Source of the DNA: CAYLNK01 sp964384675
GTDB lineage: Bacteria; Acidobacteriota; Thermoanaerobaculia; UBA5066
Assembly (NCBI GenBank): GCA_964384675.1
Contig: CAYLNK010000190.1
Location: 1 to 12,709 of the forward strand
DNA length: 12,709 nt
Direction: 5' to 3'
Below, piece by piece: positions 5,996 through 12,709 of the stretch (its first letter is position 1; every line of letters starts with the position of its first letter). Made by a program: the position numbers and the translations under genes. Below the pieces are notes generated by a model. That model was not told the DNA's origin. It worked only from the letters and a program-made list of their open reading frames with translations, and did not search any database.

Positions 5996-6739
5996 CTATC
6001 TCACCCGGCTCCGGATCCGCTCCGACGCCGAGCGGCTCGCCAGCACCGTGGCCCCGCCCCGGAGCGTGATCAGGAGGCGCCGGTCGTCGGCCGGGCGGAG
6101 GTGGTCGACGGCGTCGAAGTTGACGATGTGGGAGCGGTGGACGCGCTCGAAGCGCTCCGCGTCGAGGCAGGCGTGCAGCTCGGCGAGCGTGATCTCGACG
6201 AGATACGTCTCGCGGTCCGTGTGGATCTCGGCGTACTCGCCGCTCGCCGCGACGCGCACGATGTCGTCGACCGGGACCGGGACGATCCGGCCCCCCTGCC
6301 GCGCGAAGAGGCGTCGGATCGGCCGCCCCGCGGTGGCGAGCGCCCGGTCGACCGCGCCTGGCTCGCCCCTCTCGCGGCCCATGCGTGCCCGGACGCGCTC
6401 GACCGACGCCACGACGCGCTCCCGCCCGAACGGCTTGACGAGGTAGTCGAGCGCGCCGAGCTCGAACGCGGAGACGGCGTAGCCGTCGTAGGCGGTGGTG
6501 AAGACCACCTCGGGCCGGTGGCGCACCCGGCGGAGGACCTCGAAGCCGTCCATCTCGGGGAGGCGGACGTCGAGGAGCAGCAGGTCCGGGCGCGCGTCGT
6601 CCACGAGGGCGATCGCCTCCGGTCCGGTGGACGCCGTCCCGACGAGCTCCAGGTGAGGGACCCGGGAGAGGTACGTGACGAGGTTGAGCCGCGATTCCGG
6701 CTCGTCCTCCACGACGGCGCAGCGGAGCGGGGCGCTCAT
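5996..6739 (-). CDS. LytTR-type response regulator
   Basis: This 247-residue DNA-binding response regulator has a receiver domain at about 5-118: acidic pocket E11/D12, phospho-acceptor D57 (LLLLDVRLPEMDG), T81/T82, and K102 in DYLVKPF. A LytTR domain follows at about 141-245 (RRLFARQGGRIVPVPVDDI, then EIHTDRETYLVE and FERVHRSHIVNFDAVDHL). LytTR domains bind imperfect direct repeats upstream of their targets, often secreted or cell-surface functions. ATG 6737-6739 overlaps the kinase stop in ATGA, so the two are one operon. All key catalytic residues are intact. The regulon is unknown; the divergent TPR-protein gene upstream of the kinase is a candidate only by position. Confidence 0.95.
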   Translation of the reverse strand: MSAPLRCAVVEDEPESRLNLVTYLSRVPHLELVGTASTGPEAIALVDDARPDLLLLDVRLPEMDGFEVLRRVRHRPEVVFTTAYDGYAVSAFELGALDYLVKPFGRERVVASVERVRARMGRERGEPGAVDRALATAGRPIRRLFARQGGRIVPVPVDDIVRVAASGEYAEIHTDRETYLVEITLAELHACLDAERFERVHRSHIVNFDAVDHLRPADDRRLLITLRGGATVLASRSASERIRSRVR

Positions 6740-7860
6740 TCCTCGCCCCCCTCGTCGCCCCCGGCGGGCTCTCCCACGAGACGCACCGTGGCCCGCACGC
6801 CGCCGAGCGGGGAACGGTCGACCACGAGGCCGGACCGGCCGCGGTAGAGGGCGTCGAGGCGGTCGCGCAGGAGCTGGAGGCCGAGTCCGCTGCCGCGCGG
6901 CGCGCCCGACGCCGGATCCGAGTCGGGCGATCCGTCGTCTTCCACCTGCAGCACGAGCGTCTCGCCTTCGGATTCGGCGCGGACGGAGAGAACCCCTCCC
7001 CTCGCGCGTGGCGCGATCGCGTGGATGACGGCGTTCTCGACGAGCGGCTGGAGCACGAACGGCGGCACGACCCGGGAGAGGAGCGCATCGCCCACGGCGA
7101 ACCGCGTCTCGAGCCGGTCGCCGAGACGCATCCGCTCGAGCGCCAGGTAGTCGCGCGTGAACGCGAGCTCCTCACGCAGGGTCACCCGGTCGCTCCCGCG
7201 GCTCTGCACGCGGAGGGCGTAGCGGAGCGTCGTCCCGAGGCGCTCGAGAACGCGCGCGGTGGCCTGCGGGTCGCGCTCGGCGAGGCCGACCAGCGAGTGG
7301 AGGACGTTCAGGATGAAGTGCGGATTGAGCTGGGCACGCAGGATCGCGAGCCGCGCCTCGGCGCGCAGCGTCTCGGACCGCAGGGCTCTCTCGGCCGCCT
7401 CCCGCGCGCGCCGGGCCTGGTGACGGGCCGCGCCGACGCCGGCGAGAGCGCAGAAGACGAGGAGCGAGAAGAGCCCCTTCCAGGCGAGGCTCCTGGTGTC
7501 GAGAGAGAACCGCCAGGTTCCGGATTCCCAGGCCTTGAGGGCGTTGAGCGCGAGCACCGTGCCGGCCGCGCTCCAGGACACGAACGCGACGGCGAGAAGC
7601 GCGAGCCGCAGGGCCGGGACGAAGCGGGAAGACGCCTCGTCGCGGGACGCAGCCCGGAAGACGAGCGGTGCCGCGAGGGCCTCGGGGAGGGTGTTGGCGA
7701 TCCCCCCGAGGAGCGCCATTCCCGGTCCGAACCCGAACGCGGCGTGGATGGCGCCCGCGTAGGCGAGGGTGTAGAGCGCGTACGCGCTGCCCCAGCCGAC
7801 GAGGCTGGCGACCCGCCCCGGAGCGTCACGGCTCTCCACGGCCGCAGTGTCTCGCGGCAC
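6736..7860 (-). CDS. LytS-type membrane sensor histidine kinase
   Basis: This 374-residue membrane kinase has about four transmembrane helices in its N-terminal third (near 19-41, 46-68, 85-107, 127-145), then a short coiled coil (about 146-172) and the His_kinase signature LRAQLNPHFILNVLHSL with phospho-acceptor H181. The ATPase domain follows: N box QPLVENAVIH (271-280, N276), G1 region VEDDGSPD (306-313) and G2 box GSGLGL (323-328). It probably phosphorylates the coupled LytTR regulator. The signal is unknown; there is no large extracellular sensor domain, so the membrane helices themselves may sense. The start is GTG 7858-7860 without a clear ribosome binding site; a GTG 21 nt downstream is an alternative. 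The TGA stop overlaps the regulator's ATG. Confidence 0.93.
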   Translation of the reverse strand: MPRDTAAVESRDAPGRVASLVGWGSAYALYTLAYAGAIHAAFGFGPGMALLGGIANTLPEALAAPLVFRAASRDEASSRFVPALRLALLAVAFVSWSAAGTVLALNALKAWESGTWRFSLDTRSLAWKGLFSLLVFCALAGVGAARHQARRAREAAERALRSETLRAEARLAILRAQLNPHFILNVLHSLVGLAERDPQATARVLERLGTTLRYALRVQSRGSDRVTLREELAFTRDYLALERMRLGDRLETRFAVGDALLSRVVPPFVLQPLVENAVIHAIAPRARGGVLSVRAESEGETLVLQVEDDGSPDSDPASGAPRGSGLGLQLLRDRLDALYRGRSGLVVDRSPLGGVRATVRLVGEPAGGDEGGEE

Positions 7861-7997
7861 GGACGGGGCGGGAAGTCGTCCCGGCGCCGTTCACGGGGCC
7901 CGAACGGCACTTCGCCGGTGCGACGGGCCGTCCGCGCCCACCGCGGAGCTACCTTCGAGCTCGGACCGGGCGGGCCAGCGCCCGGCAGGAGGTTTGG
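7861..7997. promoter_or_regulatory. Divergent intergenic region, kinase operon and TPR gene
   Basis: This 137-bp gap must hold both start regions. I see no consensus -35/-10 pair. Two adjacent small inverted repeats are present: TCCGCG/CGCGGA (7931-7936, 7942-7947) and GAGCT/AGCTC (7946-7950, 7958-7962). Both are short enough to be chance in GC-rich DNA. An AGGAGG site for the TPR gene is at 7987-7992. Confidence 0.35.
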
Positions 7998-8840
7998 ATG
8001 ATCGTCACCCGTCGTTCGGCCGGAGCCTTTGCCTTGCTCGTCGGCTTCCTCGCGCCGCCGCGCCTCGCGGCCTCGGAGTCCCGGGAGGACCGGCGTCTCT
8101 CGGACGCGGTGGCGGCCATCGTGCGGGCCGACTACCGCGGGGACCGCGCGGAGCTGCTCCGACAGGCCGAGGCCCTCGCCGCGGCGCCGTCGAAGCGGAA
8201 CGCCGCGTATCGCGAATACTGGATCGGCTTCGCGTACTGGCGGCGGGCCATCAACGGATTCAACGAGGTGCCGCCGCCCGGGGACCTCCTCGCGGACCTC
8301 CGCGCCTGCGCCGCCCGCCAGCGCGCGGCCCTCGCCCTGGACGCGCGCCTGGAGGACGCCCATTCGGCGCTCTGCGGCTGCCTCGCCGGCCAGATGTACC
8401 TGTCGTCGCAGCTCTCCGCCGAGGAGCGCCCGGCCGTTCTGAAGGAGGGCATCGCGGCGGTGACCGCGCTCAAGGAGAGGCCGGATCCGAACCCGCGCAG
8501 CCTCTGGATCCTCGGGGGCTTCGAGGCGTTCGCGCCGCGAGGGACCGATCCCGTGCGGGCGGCGGCCACGTACCGGCGTGGCCTTGCCGCGGCCCGGGCA
8601 GAGGCGCTGTCCACGGTCCGGAGGGAGCCGTGGGTGCCGGTGTGGGGTGCGCCGGAGATCCTGATGAGCCTCGCCTTCCTGAACCAATCCGGCACGAAGC
8701 CGGATCGTGCGGTCGCTCGCGCGTACGCCGAGGCGGCGCTCGCGATGGTCCCGGACTGGCACTACGTCAAGGACGTCCTCCTGCCCCAGATCGAGAAGGC
8801 GGACGGCCCGGCAGCAGCCACCGCGGCGTCGGCGCCTTGA
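7998..8840 (+). CDS. Secreted TPR-like protein of unknown function
   Basis: This 280-residue protein has an N-terminal signal peptide (about 1-26: MIVTRRSAG, hydrophobic core, Ala-Ala-Ser). After it, helical repeat-like segments include YREYWIGFAYWRRAINGFNE (71-90), ALALDARLEDAHSALCGC (111-128) and AEAALAMVPDWHYVKD (244-259). They have the amphipathic spacing of tetratricopeptide repeats, though only loosely. I recall similar secreted proteins with a YW-x-GFA-x-WRRA motif annotated as TPR hypotheticals. It would act as a periplasmic scaffold, if anything. The start is well supported: AGGAGG (7987-7992) lies 5 nt before ATG 7998, and a much longer upstream reading frame lacks this support. It overlaps the next gene by its stop codon, so the two are probably one operon, divergent from the LytS/LytTR genes. 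Confidence 0.78.
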   Translation: MIVTRRSAGAFALLVGFLAPPRLAASESREDRRLSDAVAAIVRADYRGDRAELLRQAEALAAAPSKRNAAYREYWIGFAYWRRAINGFNEVPPPGDLLADLRACAARQRAALALDARLEDAHSALCGCLAGQMYLSSQLSAEERPAVLKEGIAAVTALKERPDPNPRSLWILGGFEAFAPRGTDPVRAAATYRRGLAAARAEALSTVRREPWVPVWGAPEILMSLAFLNQSGTKPDRAVARAYAEAALAMVPDWHYVKDVLLPQIEKADGPAAATAASAP

Positions 8841-9286
8841 GGACCGTCGCGGATCCCGAAGCGCTGCGTCGGCTCGAGGCCCGGCTCCTGGCGCTCCGGC
8901 CCGACAGCCGACGGCTGTGGGGGAGCCTCTCGCCGGACGAGATGCTCTGCCACCTCGCGGACGCCGCCGCCCGCGTGCTCGGCCGTGCCGGGGGCGAGGC
9001 CAAGCCGGAGCGAACGCTCCGGAAGTGGGTGGCGCTCCGTTCGCCTCTCCCGTGGCCTCGCGGTGCCGCGACCCCGCCGGAGATAGACCCTCGGGCCGGC
9101 GGGTCGCGGCCGTCCGGCTTCGAGCGCGACCGGAGCCGCGCCCTGGGCGCGCTCCGGGCCGTCGCCGCCGCATCCGGCCAGGAGCTCCCGAGGGCTCACG
9201 CGCTCTTCGGCGCGATGTCCGCGGCCGACTGGCACCGGTGGGCGTACCGCCACACCGACCATCACCTCAGGCAGTTCGGCTGCTGA
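8837..9286 (+). CDS. DUF1569-like / DinB-fold protein
   Basis: This 149-residue protein has the pattern I associate with the DUF1569 part of the DinB superfamily: an opening helix with RLEARLLALRPDSRRLWGSL, MLCHLADA containing H39, a proline-rich middle (SPLPWPRGAATPPE), and the closing DWHRWAYRHTDHHLRQFG. H39, H139 and H143 could form the three-histidine metal site typical of the fold. DinB-like proteins include thiol-dependent transferases (mycothiol/bacillithiol), so a metal-dependent transferase is possible but unproven. The start is TTG 8837-8839, overlapping the TGA of the TPR gene (TTGA); no ATG or GTG precedes the conserved region in frame, so translation probably relies on coupling. 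Its 3' end overlaps the convergent phosphoesterase gene by 20 bp. Confidence 0.78.
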   Translation: MRTVADPEALRRLEARLLALRPDSRRLWGSLSPDEMLCHLADAAARVLGRAGGEAKPERTLRKWVALRSPLPWPRGAATPPEIDPRAGGSRPSGFERDRSRALGALRAVAAASGQELPRAHALFGAMSAADWHRWAYRHTDHHLRQFGC

Positions 9287-10319
9287 GGGAAGCCGGTCCG
9301 CGACGTCCGGGAGCCAGCGGCCAGGCGACGCTGACGAGCATCGTCGGCGGCGCGGCGGTGCGGAGCGACTCGGCCCGAAGGACGGGCAACGCCTCGGCCG
9401 GTGGGTCCCCGCTCAGGCGGATCCGTACCAGGCTTCGCGGATCGAGCCGGGCGAGCGAGTCCCGCAGGCGCGCCTCGAGGACGTCTGGGGCGCAGCGCGG
9501 GTCGACGGCGAGGTCCACCATCGGGCGCGCCGGCAGCTCGCGGAATTCCCAGCGGGCCACGCCGCCTTCCGCGCCCCCTTCGACCTCCAGCACCAGCGTC
9601 CCCTTCGGCTCGAAGCGCTCGGCGAACGAGGTGCGCTCCGTCGAGCCGGGATAGAGCACCGGGGCCGCGAGCCGCCTCCCCGCGAGGTCCCGCTCGAGGG
9701 CCTGCGACCTGTGGATGTGGCCGGAGAGCACTGCCGCGAAGCCGGCCGGCACGTCGCGAGCGCGGAGGACGTCGTCGCCGTCGCAGAACGTGAAGCCTCT
9801 CGGACCCACGGTCGCTCCCTCGACGGCCTGGTGGAGGCAGAGGAGACGCACGTCCGCGGCGGCGTCGCGATGTCCGGTGGCGGCGAGGAGCGTGGGGAAG
9901 TCGGCCCTCATGCGCGGCGCGTACGGGAAGCCGGAGATGGCGATCGCCAGACCGTCCCGCTCGACGACGAACGTCCGGGGCCGGTCGAAGACCCGGATCC
10001 GCGGATGAGTGAGGAAGAGGGCGCGCGGGATGCCGGAGCGTTCGTGGTTGCCCGGGACCCAGAAGACGTCGACCCCCGAATCGGCGAGGTCCGCGAGCCG
10101 CGAGAAGACGTGCTCGGCCAGCCAGGCGGGGATCTGGCTCCGGTAGAAGAGGTCGCCGCCGTGGATGACGAGGTCGGTCTCGCCCCGCGTCGCGGGCGCG
10201 AGCGCCGTCTCGAAGCTCTCGAAGAAGTCGTGGCCGCGGGTGGGGCGTCCCGTGCGCGATCTCGCCGGCAGGCCGAGGCCGAGGTGCGTGTCGGAGAGGA
10301 AGAGGAGTCGGACCGCCAT
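9267..10319 (-). CDS. SbcD/Mre11-like metallophosphoesterase
   Basis: This 350-residue calcineurin-like phosphoesterase has a complete two-metal site: D10-x-H12 (LSDTHLG), D56 (HGGDLFYR), N91-H92 (PGNHERS), H163 (LCLHQAVEG), H201-x-H203 (SGHIHRS). The order and lengths match the DNA-repair exonuclease branch (SbcD/Mre11, about 350-400 residues), with a C-terminal cap domain after about residue 260. SbcD normally works with the SMC-like ATPase SbcC, but no such gene is seen here, so it may act alone, have a distant partner, or belong to a related non-nuclease group. The initiation region is weak: only a GGGA-type match sits upstream of ATG 10317-10319. Its last 20 bases overlap the convergent DUF1569-like gene, a tail-to-tail arrangement. 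Confidence 0.87.
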   Translation of the reverse strand: MAVRLLFLSDTHLGLGLPARSRTGRPTRGHDFFESFETALAPATRGETDLVIHGGDLFYRSQIPAWLAEHVFSRLADLADSGVDVFWVPGNHERSGIPRALFLTHPRIRVFDRPRTFVVERDGLAIAISGFPYAPRMRADFPTLLAATGHRDAAADVRLLCLHQAVEGATVGPRGFTFCDGDDVLRARDVPAGFAAVLSGHIHRSQALERDLAGRRLAAPVLYPGSTERTSFAERFEPKGTLVLEVEGGAEGGVARWEFRELPARPMVDLAVDPRCAPDVLEARLRDSLARLDPRSLVRIRLSGDPPAEALPVLRAESLRTAAPPTMLVSVAWPLAPGRRGPASLSSRTA

Positions 10320-10511
10320 GTATGGATCCCGTCAGCCCTTTCGGGGCGCGCCGGCACGCCCGCCTCTGGAGAGTCTTCGACGCCGAGGATGTGCGGCGCC
10401 TGGCCAGCACCCGCCGGGCAGGGCGCACCACGCCGGCCAGCGTAGTCGGCGTCGGGCGGGGCGGCAAGCGGCGGCGCGCCGGCGTTCTCACGACTCTCTA
10501 CACTCCCGACC
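10320..10511. other. Divergent intergenic gap of 192 bp
   Basis: This is the longest gap in the window, between the phosphoesterase start and the alpha/beta hydrolase start. Reading frames run through it on both strands but show only Arg/Ala/Gly-rich, shadow-like composition. In the hydrolase frame there is a TAG at 10443-10445 and no ATG, GTG or TTG between it and GTG 10512. I see no convincing promoter, repeat or RNA. Confidence 0.5.
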
Positions 10512-11420
10512 GTGAGCGCAGGAGCCGGGCCCGACGTCGTCCTCCGTCCCCGGGCGGACGCGGGCGCGGATCGCGAACGCCAGCTCCGCGTCCATCACTG
10601 GCCCGTCTCGGGGGAGGCGAAGGCGGTCGTCGCCACGGTGCACGGCCTCGGCGACCACGGGCGCGCGCTCCCGTACCGCCTCTTCGCCGAGGCGCTGGGC
10701 GGGGGCGGGCTCGCCGTCGTCACCTGCGACCTCGAGGGGCACGGTGACGTCCCGCCGCGGCGGCGCGGCCTCGCGCGATGGACGGCGCTCCTCGCCGACG
10801 TCGACGCGCTCCGGGCCGTCTGTCGCGAGCGGCATCCCGGTCTTCCCGTGGTCCTCGCGGGCCTCAGCATGGGCGGGCTCTTGGCGCTCGACTCGGCGTG
10901 TCGCGAGCCTTCGTCGCTCGTGGGCGTGGTGGCCGTCTCGCCCCCGGTCGGCCCGGTCGGCGCGTCTCCTCTCGCGGTGGCCGCGGCACGGCTCCTCGGC
11001 CGCGCGCTCCCGTCGCTGCCGCTGGCGCCGAAGCTGGACCTCGCCGGCCTCACGCGCGATGGCACGCTCGCGGCGCGGTACCGGGGGGATCCGCTCTTCC
11101 ACGAGCGCGTGACGGCCGGGCTCGCGGTCGATCTCCTCGACGCCGGCGCGCGCGTCCGCACGGCCGCGCCGTCGTTTCCGGTACCGGTCCTCCTGTTTCG
11201 AGGCAAGGACGACCGGATCGCCATCTGGGACGGCCGCTTCGCGGAGGCGCTGCCTGCCTCGCGCCGGCACGTCGTGGCGTTCGACGGCGCGCGTCACAAC
11301 CTGTTCCTGGAGACGAACCGCGGCGAGGTGATGGAGCGGATCGCGGCCTGGATCGGGGAGGTGTCGTCCGCGCCGGCCCGGCGTCTTCGGGCCACCTCTG
11401 CTGACGTTCCCCTCGATTGA
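10512..11420 (+). CDS. Alpha/beta hydrolase, monoacylglycerol-lipase-like (Hydrolase_4)
   Basis: This 302-residue serine hydrolase has an oxyanion loop HGLGDHG (44-50), the Asp strand VTCDLEGHG (70-78), nucleophile elbow GLSMG (117-121, Ser119), the acid in LLFRGKDDRI (Asp233 or Asp234) and the catalytic His262 in FDGARHNLFLE. The HGLGDHG, D-x-x-GHG and GLSMGG pattern is that of monoacylglycerol lipase/lysophospholipase-type enzymes, which hydrolyse lipid esters; a helical cap lies at about 145-215. There is no signal peptide, so it should be cytoplasmic. GTG 10512 is the first possible start after the in-frame stop at 10443 and gives a normal length; no Shine-Dalgarno is seen. It converges on the small membrane-protein gene. 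Confidence 0.87.
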   Translation: MSAGAGPDVVLRPRADAGADRERQLRVHHWPVSGEAKAVVATVHGLGDHGRALPYRLFAEALGGGGLAVVTCDLEGHGDVPPRRRGLARWTALLADVDALRAVCRERHPGLPVVLAGLSMGGLLALDSACREPSSLVGVVAVSPPVGPVGASPLAVAAARLLGRALPSLPLAPKLDLAGLTRDGTLAARYRGDPLFHERVTAGLAVDLLDAGARVRTAAPSFPVPVLLFRGKDDRIAIWDGRFAEALPASRRHVVAFDGARHNLFLETNRGEVMERIAAWIGEVSSAPARRLRATSADVPLD

Positions 11421-11456
11421 CGACGTGCCGCCGCTCCAGCCCGGCTCGTCCGCGGG

Positions 11457-11678
11457 TCAGCCCTTCCTCTCGGGCAGCACGATCAGGACTGCCCCGAGGA
11501 CCCCGACGGCGAGCGCGACCCATCGACCGTTCTCCGCCAGCGCCTTGCGGCTCCGCTGCTCGCTCGAGAAGGTCGACTTGAACGCTCCCTCGACGGTGTC
11601 GAAGCCCGAGCGCACGCTGGACGCCCAGGCGAACCCCGCACCTCCCAGGACCAGGAGAACGATGCCGATCCTCTTCAT
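11457..11678 (-). CDS. Small two-transmembrane-helix protein
   Basis: This 73-residue protein has helices at about 3-20 (RIGIVLLVLGGAGFAWAS) and 52-68 (RWVALAVGVLGAVLIVLP), separated by a polar, charged loop (about 22-51), and a basic tail. The layout weakly recalls DUF3185-type small membrane proteins, but I cannot assign a family. ATG 11676-11678 is preferred over GTG 11685-11687 because GAGGTG (11685-11690) sits 6 nt before the ATG as a ribosome binding site and overlaps the GTG itself. It is convergent with the hydrolase and divergent from the SDR gene. Confidence 0.65.
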   Translation of the reverse strand: MKRIGIVLLVLGGAGFAWASSVRSGFDTVEGAFKSTFSSEQRSRKALAENGRWVALAVGVLGAVLIVLPERKG

Positions 11679-11734
11679 GCGGCGCACCTCGCGGTCGGGC
11701 CGATGATAGAGGAACGTGCGCTACCCTCCGGGTG

Positions 11735-12709
11735 ATGCCCGTCACCGGACTCGACCCCAGCACGGACCTCCAACCCGAGACCCTCGCCGAACGTCTCCGT
11801 GACGCCACGGAGCTGCTCGAGCGCCTGGCCGTCGACAAGAGCGTCCTCGACGGCGTTCCCGTCGAGGAGCGCAAACGTCTCTTCGAAGCCGTGGCGCGGG
11901 TCTACAGCCCCGACCGGAACGAGCGCCGCCGGATGACGCGGGCGCAGGAGCGGGCTCGCCGCGAGGCGCGAGTGACGGAGGACGACGGCAAGCTTCACGA
12001 GACCGGCATCCGGACGCTCCGGCGCCAGCCCGTCTTCACGACGCCGAACGTCTTTCCGCCCCCGGCCTTCGAGGCGGAGGACGTGGCGCCCGGGCGCGAG
12101 GGCGAGGATCAGGACCGGCGCGAGGTGGTCGAGCCGAAGCACTGCTATGTCTGCAAGCAGGATTACACGGTCCTCCACCACTTCTACGACCAGCTCTGTC
12201 CGCCGTGCGCGGAGCTGAACTTCACCAAGCGGACCGAGCTCGCCGACCTGCGGGGACGCGTCGCGCTCCTGACCGGCGGACGCGTGAAGATCGGCTACCA
12301 GGCGGGCCTCAAGCTCCTCCGTTCGGGCGCGCGGCTCATCGTCACGACGCGCTTCCCGCGTGATTCGGCGTCCCGCTATTCGAAGGAGCCGGACTTCGCG
12401 GAGTGGAAGGACCGGCTCGAGATCTTCGGGCTCGACCTCCGCCACACGCCGAGCGTGGAGGCGTTCTGCCACGAGCTCCTCGCCACGCGCGACCGGCTCG
12501 ACTTCATCGTCAACAATGCGTGCCAGACCGTGCGCCGTCCGCCGGAGTTCTACGCCCACATGATGGAAGGGGAGACGGCGGCGCTCCACACGCTGTCCGC
12601 GGACGCGCACTCCGTCCTCGGGGCGTACGAGGGGCTGCGCGGCTACCACATGCTCCCCGAGGCGGGCTCCGGGCCGGCGCGGGCCCGCGCGGCGGCGCCC
12701 GGTCTGACG
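11735..12709 (+). CDS. SDR-family oxidoreductase with N-terminal zinc-ribbon-like module (runs off window)
   Basis: The frame is open from ATG 11735 to the last base: 325 codons, no stop, so the 3' end is missing. Residues 1-100 are helical and charged (coiled-coil-like, about 15-80). Then come four cysteines in two knuckles, HCYVC (C137, C140) and LCPPC (C155, C158), a probable zinc ribbon. A Rossmann-type SDR domain begins at about 174: RVALLTGGRVKIGYQAG (175-191), an acidic/basic cofactor region (IVTTRFPRD), and IVNNACQTVRRP (258-269). The dinucleotide motif is atypical: TGxxxGIG becomes TG, then GRVKIG, with Lys replacing the middle Gly, and NNAG reads NNAC. I recall a conserved uncharacterised group with this NNA(A/C)QTVRRP pattern in bacteria and plants. 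Cofactor and substrate are unknown. An in-frame GTG precedes the ATG. Confidence 0.85.
   Translation, partial: MPVTGLDPSTDLQPETLAERLRDATELLERLAVDKSVLDGVPVEERKRLFEAVARVYSPDRNERRRMTRAQERARREARVTEDDGKLHETGIRTLRRQPVFTTPNVFPPPAFEAEDVAPGREGEDQDRREVVEPKHCYVCKQDYTVLHHFYDQLCPPCAELNFTKRTELADLRGRVALLTGGRVKIGYQAGLKLLRSGARLIVTTRFPRDSASRYSKEPDFAEWKDRLEIFGLDLRHTPSVEAFCHELLATRDRLDFIVNNACQTVRRPPEFYAHMMEGETAALHTLSADAHSVLGAYEGLRGYHMLPEAGSGPARARAAAPGLT

Noticed and set aside
4749..7175. 808-residue minus-strand reading frame
   Set aside because: It is antisense to the SRPBCC gene and in another frame over the two-component genes, is very Arg/Pro/Ala-rich, and has no recognisable domain. Long open shadow frames are expected in GC-rich DNA.
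7308..9173. 621-residue minus-strand frame across the kinase and TPR genes
   Set aside because: It is a shadow of the kinase in another frame and antisense to the TPR and DUF1569-like genes, with no domain and biased composition.
10322..10747. Reading frame in the gap before the alpha/beta hydrolase
   Set aside because: It is Arg/Gly/Pro-rich without domain or ribosome binding site and runs into the hydrolase in another frame.
11675..12649. 324-residue minus-strand frame opposite the SDR gene
   Set aside because: The plus-strand frame has a recognisable Rossmann domain and zinc-ribbon-like cysteines; the minus one has only shadow-type composition.

Overview
The window is a GC-rich (roughly 70% by eye), densely packed bacterial chromosomal segment with GTG and TTG starts, 4-bp stop/start overlaps and very short gaps. 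There are no RNA genes, insertion sequences, CRISPR arrays or phage genes. Gene content (CHRD/Ig-like secreted protein, LytS/LytTR pair, DUF1569-like protein, TPR lipid-free secreted protein) suggests a free-living soil or sediment bacterium, perhaps Acidobacteriota-like. That placement is a guess from gene style, not a phylogenetic result.

Layout. (1) 1-260: C-terminal end of an EamA/DMT-type transporter. (2) 289-1120: divergent pair of a small Cys-Cys-Pro-Phe protein and a MerR-family regulator. Their 61-bp gap holds a textbook MerR-type promoter: a 19-bp spacer filled by a SoxR-box-like inverted repeat. (3) 1185-2648: secreted CHRD protein with three Ig-like (MBG-type) repeats. (4) 4069 to 2661, minus strand: BNR-repeat beta-propeller protein, translationally coupled to a small MoaD/ThiS-like beta-grasp protein ending in Gly-Gly. 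(5) 4180-5990, divergent from (4): ArsR-like winged-helix regulator coupled to a long protein with two clear and one probable SRPBCC/AHSA1 domain. The shared AT-rich intergenic region carries palindromes and a -35 box. (6) 7860 to 5996, minus: LytS-type histidine kinase and LytTR response regulator. (7) 7998-9286: secreted TPR-like protein and a DUF1569/DinB-like protein started by TTG. (8) 10319 to 9267, minus: SbcD/Mre11-like metallophosphoesterase, overlapping the previous gene tail-to-tail by 20 bp. (9) 10512-11420: alpha/beta hydrolase of monoacylglycerol-lipase type. (10) 11678 to 11457, minus: two-TM small protein. (11) 11735 to the window end: the first 325 codons of an unusual SDR with a four-cysteine zinc-ribbon-like module in front of its Rossmann domain; it has no stop inside the window.

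Working together. The clearest regulatory units are the MerR regulator with its divergent CCPF target, the ArsR/SRPBCC operon with the divergent BNR/MoaD operon, and the kinase/regulator pair. The most intriguing uncharacterised candidates are the BNR-propeller/diglycine beta-grasp pair, the MerR/CCPF pair with its intact operator, and the zinc-ribbon SDR. No established defence or secondary-metabolite system was found.
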